A stretch of DNA of 33,876 bases, taken from assembly GCA_009691505.1 (NCBI GenBank), contig SICJ01000003.1, positions 1 to 33,876 on the forward strand. The letters are read 5' to 3'. Of the stretch, positions 32,899 to 33,876 are shown piece by piece. This DNA comes from Candidatus Parcubacteria bacterium (lineage in GTDB: Bacteria; Patescibacteriota; Minisyncoccia; Phycocordibacterales; CALRHW01). The notes below the pieces were generated by a model. That model ran no database searches and was not told the DNA's origin. It was given only the letters and a program-made list of their open reading frames with translations. Within the stretch, counting starts at the first letter, position 1. Each line of letters opens with the position of its first letter. Both the position numbers and the translations under genes were made by a program.

Positions 32899-32928
32899 AA
32901 GGCGGGGGTCTTGGAAGACCCCCGCCTT
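32899..32928. terminator. Strong hairpin terminator before gdhA
   Basis: A perfect 14-bp inverted repeat (AAGGCGGGGGTCTT and its complement) with a 2-nt centre lies between the Trp-rich micro-gene and gdhA. The T-tail on the minus strand is short (TTTAAC). A second, weaker hairpin TCCGAGT/ACTCGGA lies just upstream, near 32939-32955. Confidence 0.75.
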
Positions 32929-32960
32929 AATTCTTGTGTCCGAGTTAAACTCGGAAACTG

Positions 32961-33089
32961 CTAAAAATTCTCCTCATTTTGCCAATTTTGCCAATTTTGC
33001 CAATTTTTGTTGCGTTGGTTGAGAGCCTTTCGTTGCCCCCATCCCCAGTGAGAATTGCGTTTGTACCCTGGTTTTTTTACTCTTACCAT
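32961..33089 (-). CDS. 42-residue basic Trp-rich micro-protein with WQN repeats
   Basis: The ATG at 33089 follows GGAGG (33104-33100) by 10 nt. The product is MVRVKKPGYKRNSHWGWGQR, KALNQRNKNWQNWQNWQNEE, NF, ending at TAG 32961-32963. It has five Trp, a basic N-terminal half and three tandem NWQ units encoded by a 9-bp repeat. I do not recognise it. It has its own promoter, a leader hairpin and a strong terminator, which argues that it is a real gene. Nucleic-acid or membrane binding is possible from composition only. Confidence 0.6.
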   Translation of the reverse strand: MVRVKKPGYKRNSHWGWGQRKALNQRNKNWQNWQNWQNEENF

Positions 33090-33210
33090 TTTGGAATATC
33101 CTCCAACAATTGTGCGAGGAACGCCTAGAATAGGTACACCCTATTCAGAAAACAGCTCCATTCATAATCCTACACCTAACATTATAAAAATCAACACGTT
33201 ATCAACGCAA
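33090..33210 (-). promoter_or_regulatory. Promoter and structured leader of the Trp-rich micro-gene
   Basis: TTGCGT (33210-33205), an 18-nt spacer and TATAAT (33186-33181) form the promoter. The leader of about 85 nt includes a 7-bp hairpin GAATAGG-N5-CCTATTC (33128-33146), a six-codon frame starting ATGAATGGAGCT just before it, and TTGGA/TCCAA flanking the Shine-Dalgarno. The gap 32882-33238 is fully accounted for by this leader, the micro-gene and terminator. Confidence 0.6.
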
Positions 33211-33238
33211 CTGTGGATTACTTGAAGCGCATCATTTG

Positions 33239-33876
33239 TTATCTTTTTTCAAGTTTTATGTCCGCGGGAGCTTGTCTTTTTGGAGTTATTTTTTGATTTG
33301 TGATTGGCGTTGTGGTAGAAATTATTTTTTCAGCTTCAACTGCAGTAGATAATCCATTTTTGTAAAACATAAATGCTGTTCCATATTCTTCTATTATAAA
33401 CTGCGTATCTCCAGAATCAACAAATTTTGTCGCTTTATCAATAGTGTCTGAAGCGATAGCAATAGAAGTCGCGGAAACTTCTACATTTTTATCAATGCTC
33501 TGTTTTACTTTGTCAATTTTTGTAGTCGCATCTTTTCTTTTATCCTGTGCTGTTGCTTTTTTTATTTCATCATCGTCAAGTGTAGGAATTTTTGCTTCTA
33601 CTTCTTCACGAGCTTGCGTTGTCGTGGTTATGCTTGCTTCAACAGAATCGAGGAGATTACTCAGCTCTGTTTGACTGTCCGCCATCTTTTCGTTTGCTAT
33701 TTTTTCATCTGTAGCTGAAATTGTTTCTTCTGCCGTCACGGTTTCGCTCGTAGTGACATCTATTTTTGTGAGATCGTCTGATACAGAAATAACCGCCACA
33801 CCTTTTTCCTCTATATCACTTTCAATAGATGTAACTGTGGGTGCAACTGTGGGTGCAACTGTGGGTGCAACTGTGG
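33239..33876 (-). CDS. C-terminal part of a Thr/Ala/Lys-rich helical protein (5' end outside window)
   Basis: The frame is open to the right edge, so the true start lies outside; a GTG at 33799 is internal. The visible 211 or so residues begin with a VAPT tetrapeptide repeat encoded by a 12-bp tandem repeat (about 33830-33876). They continue with Thr/Ser/Asp/Glu-rich helices and end KLEKR. The segment DTIDKATKFVDSGDTQFIIE looks like the helical-bundle tail of CPR extracytoplasmic proteins such as those with DUF5667, but the assignment is weak. Low-complexity linkers and no Cys fit an exported or surface protein. Confidence 0.6.
   Translation of the reverse strand, partial: TVAPTVAPTVAPTVTSIESDIEEKGVAVISVSDDLTKIDVTTSETVTAEETISATDEKIANEKMADSQTELSNLLDSVEASITTTTQAREEVEAKIPTLDDDEIKKATAQDKRKDATTKIDKVKQSIDKNVEVSATSIAIASDTIDKATKFVDSGDTQFIIEEYGTAFMFYKNGLSTAVEAEKIISTTTPITNQKITPKRQAPADIKLEKR
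33830..33876 (-). repeat. 12-bp tandem repeat encoding VAPT
   Basis: At least three copies of a 12-bp unit (GTTGCACCCACA on the minus strand) run into the window edge, followed by a diverged copy (GTTACATCTATT). They encode a Pro/Thr linker in the partial protein. Copy number beyond the edge is unknown. Confidence 0.85.

Noticed and set aside
32978-33005. Tandem ATTTTGCCA repeats as a CRISPR or replication iteron
   Set aside because: The 9-bp period is short, there are no spacers, and the repeats are codons of the WQN units of the micro-gene.
33186-33222. DnaA-box-like sequences (TGTGGATTA, TTATCAACG) suggesting a replication origin
   Set aside because: Only near matches, no cluster, and neither dnaA, dnaN nor rpmH is nearby; the DNA is explained by a promoter.

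Overview
The window is AT-rich, almost fully coding DNA, and every supported gene lies on the minus strand, so the biological order runs from high to low coordinates. Shortened aminoacyl-tRNA synthetases, a short L13, many leaderless-looking starts, DUF5671 and DUF8128-type membrane proteins and a Cas4-like/DUF2779 nuclease pair point to a Patescibacteria (CPR) genome, most likely of the Parcubacteria group. TGA behaves as a normal stop codon, so the recoded CPR lineages are unlikely. No tRNA, rRNA or CRISPR array was recognised.

Layout from the right edge. 33876-29587: a secreted-looking protein cut by the window edge, a 42-residue Trp-rich micro-gene, then a metabolic run (glutamate dehydrogenase gdhA, a PGI/PMI-type SIS isomerase, a ROK sugar kinase and a small conserved-looking protein). 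29489-26587: an 84-residue stand-alone gene, then DUF2779 and Cas4-like nucleases. 26555-23925: an apparent 2.57-kb element inserted in the 5' end of ychF. It carries an ATP-grasp peptide ligase of the MvdC/MvdD (graspetide) type, a candidate precursor peptide with a frame break, a DUF6624 protein and the C-terminal remnant of a serine recombinase whose last codons overlap the start of ychF. A second, diverged copy of the ychF start lies at the other end.

23992-10344: ychF, an orphan stand-alone gene, a DUF5671 membrane protein, leuS without its editing domain, a sigma-4/HARE-HTH regulator, a 117-bp inverted-repeat element, a DUF8128-type membrane protein, mltG, an ATP-cone/PD-(D/E)xK fusion, alaS without its C-terminal domain, an actin-like ATPase and a bitopic membrane protein. 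10285-6348: the core operon infA-rpmJ-rpsM-rpsK-rpsD-rpoA-rplQ-rplM-rpsI, read from a strong extended -10 promoter. 6291-40: grpE-dnaK-dnaJ, trpS and aspS.

Two styles of gene start are visible. Many housekeeping genes have no Shine-Dalgarno, and several have a -10 hexamer 6-7 nt before ATG (trpS, alaS, the isomerase, gdhA). A few accessory genes (22712, 25256/26293, 29489, 33089) instead have good -35/-10 boxes, 5' leaders (several with hairpins), a Shine-Dalgarno and usually their own terminator. The most exciting content is the graspetide-like cassette inside an element that appears to use the start of ychF as its attachment site.
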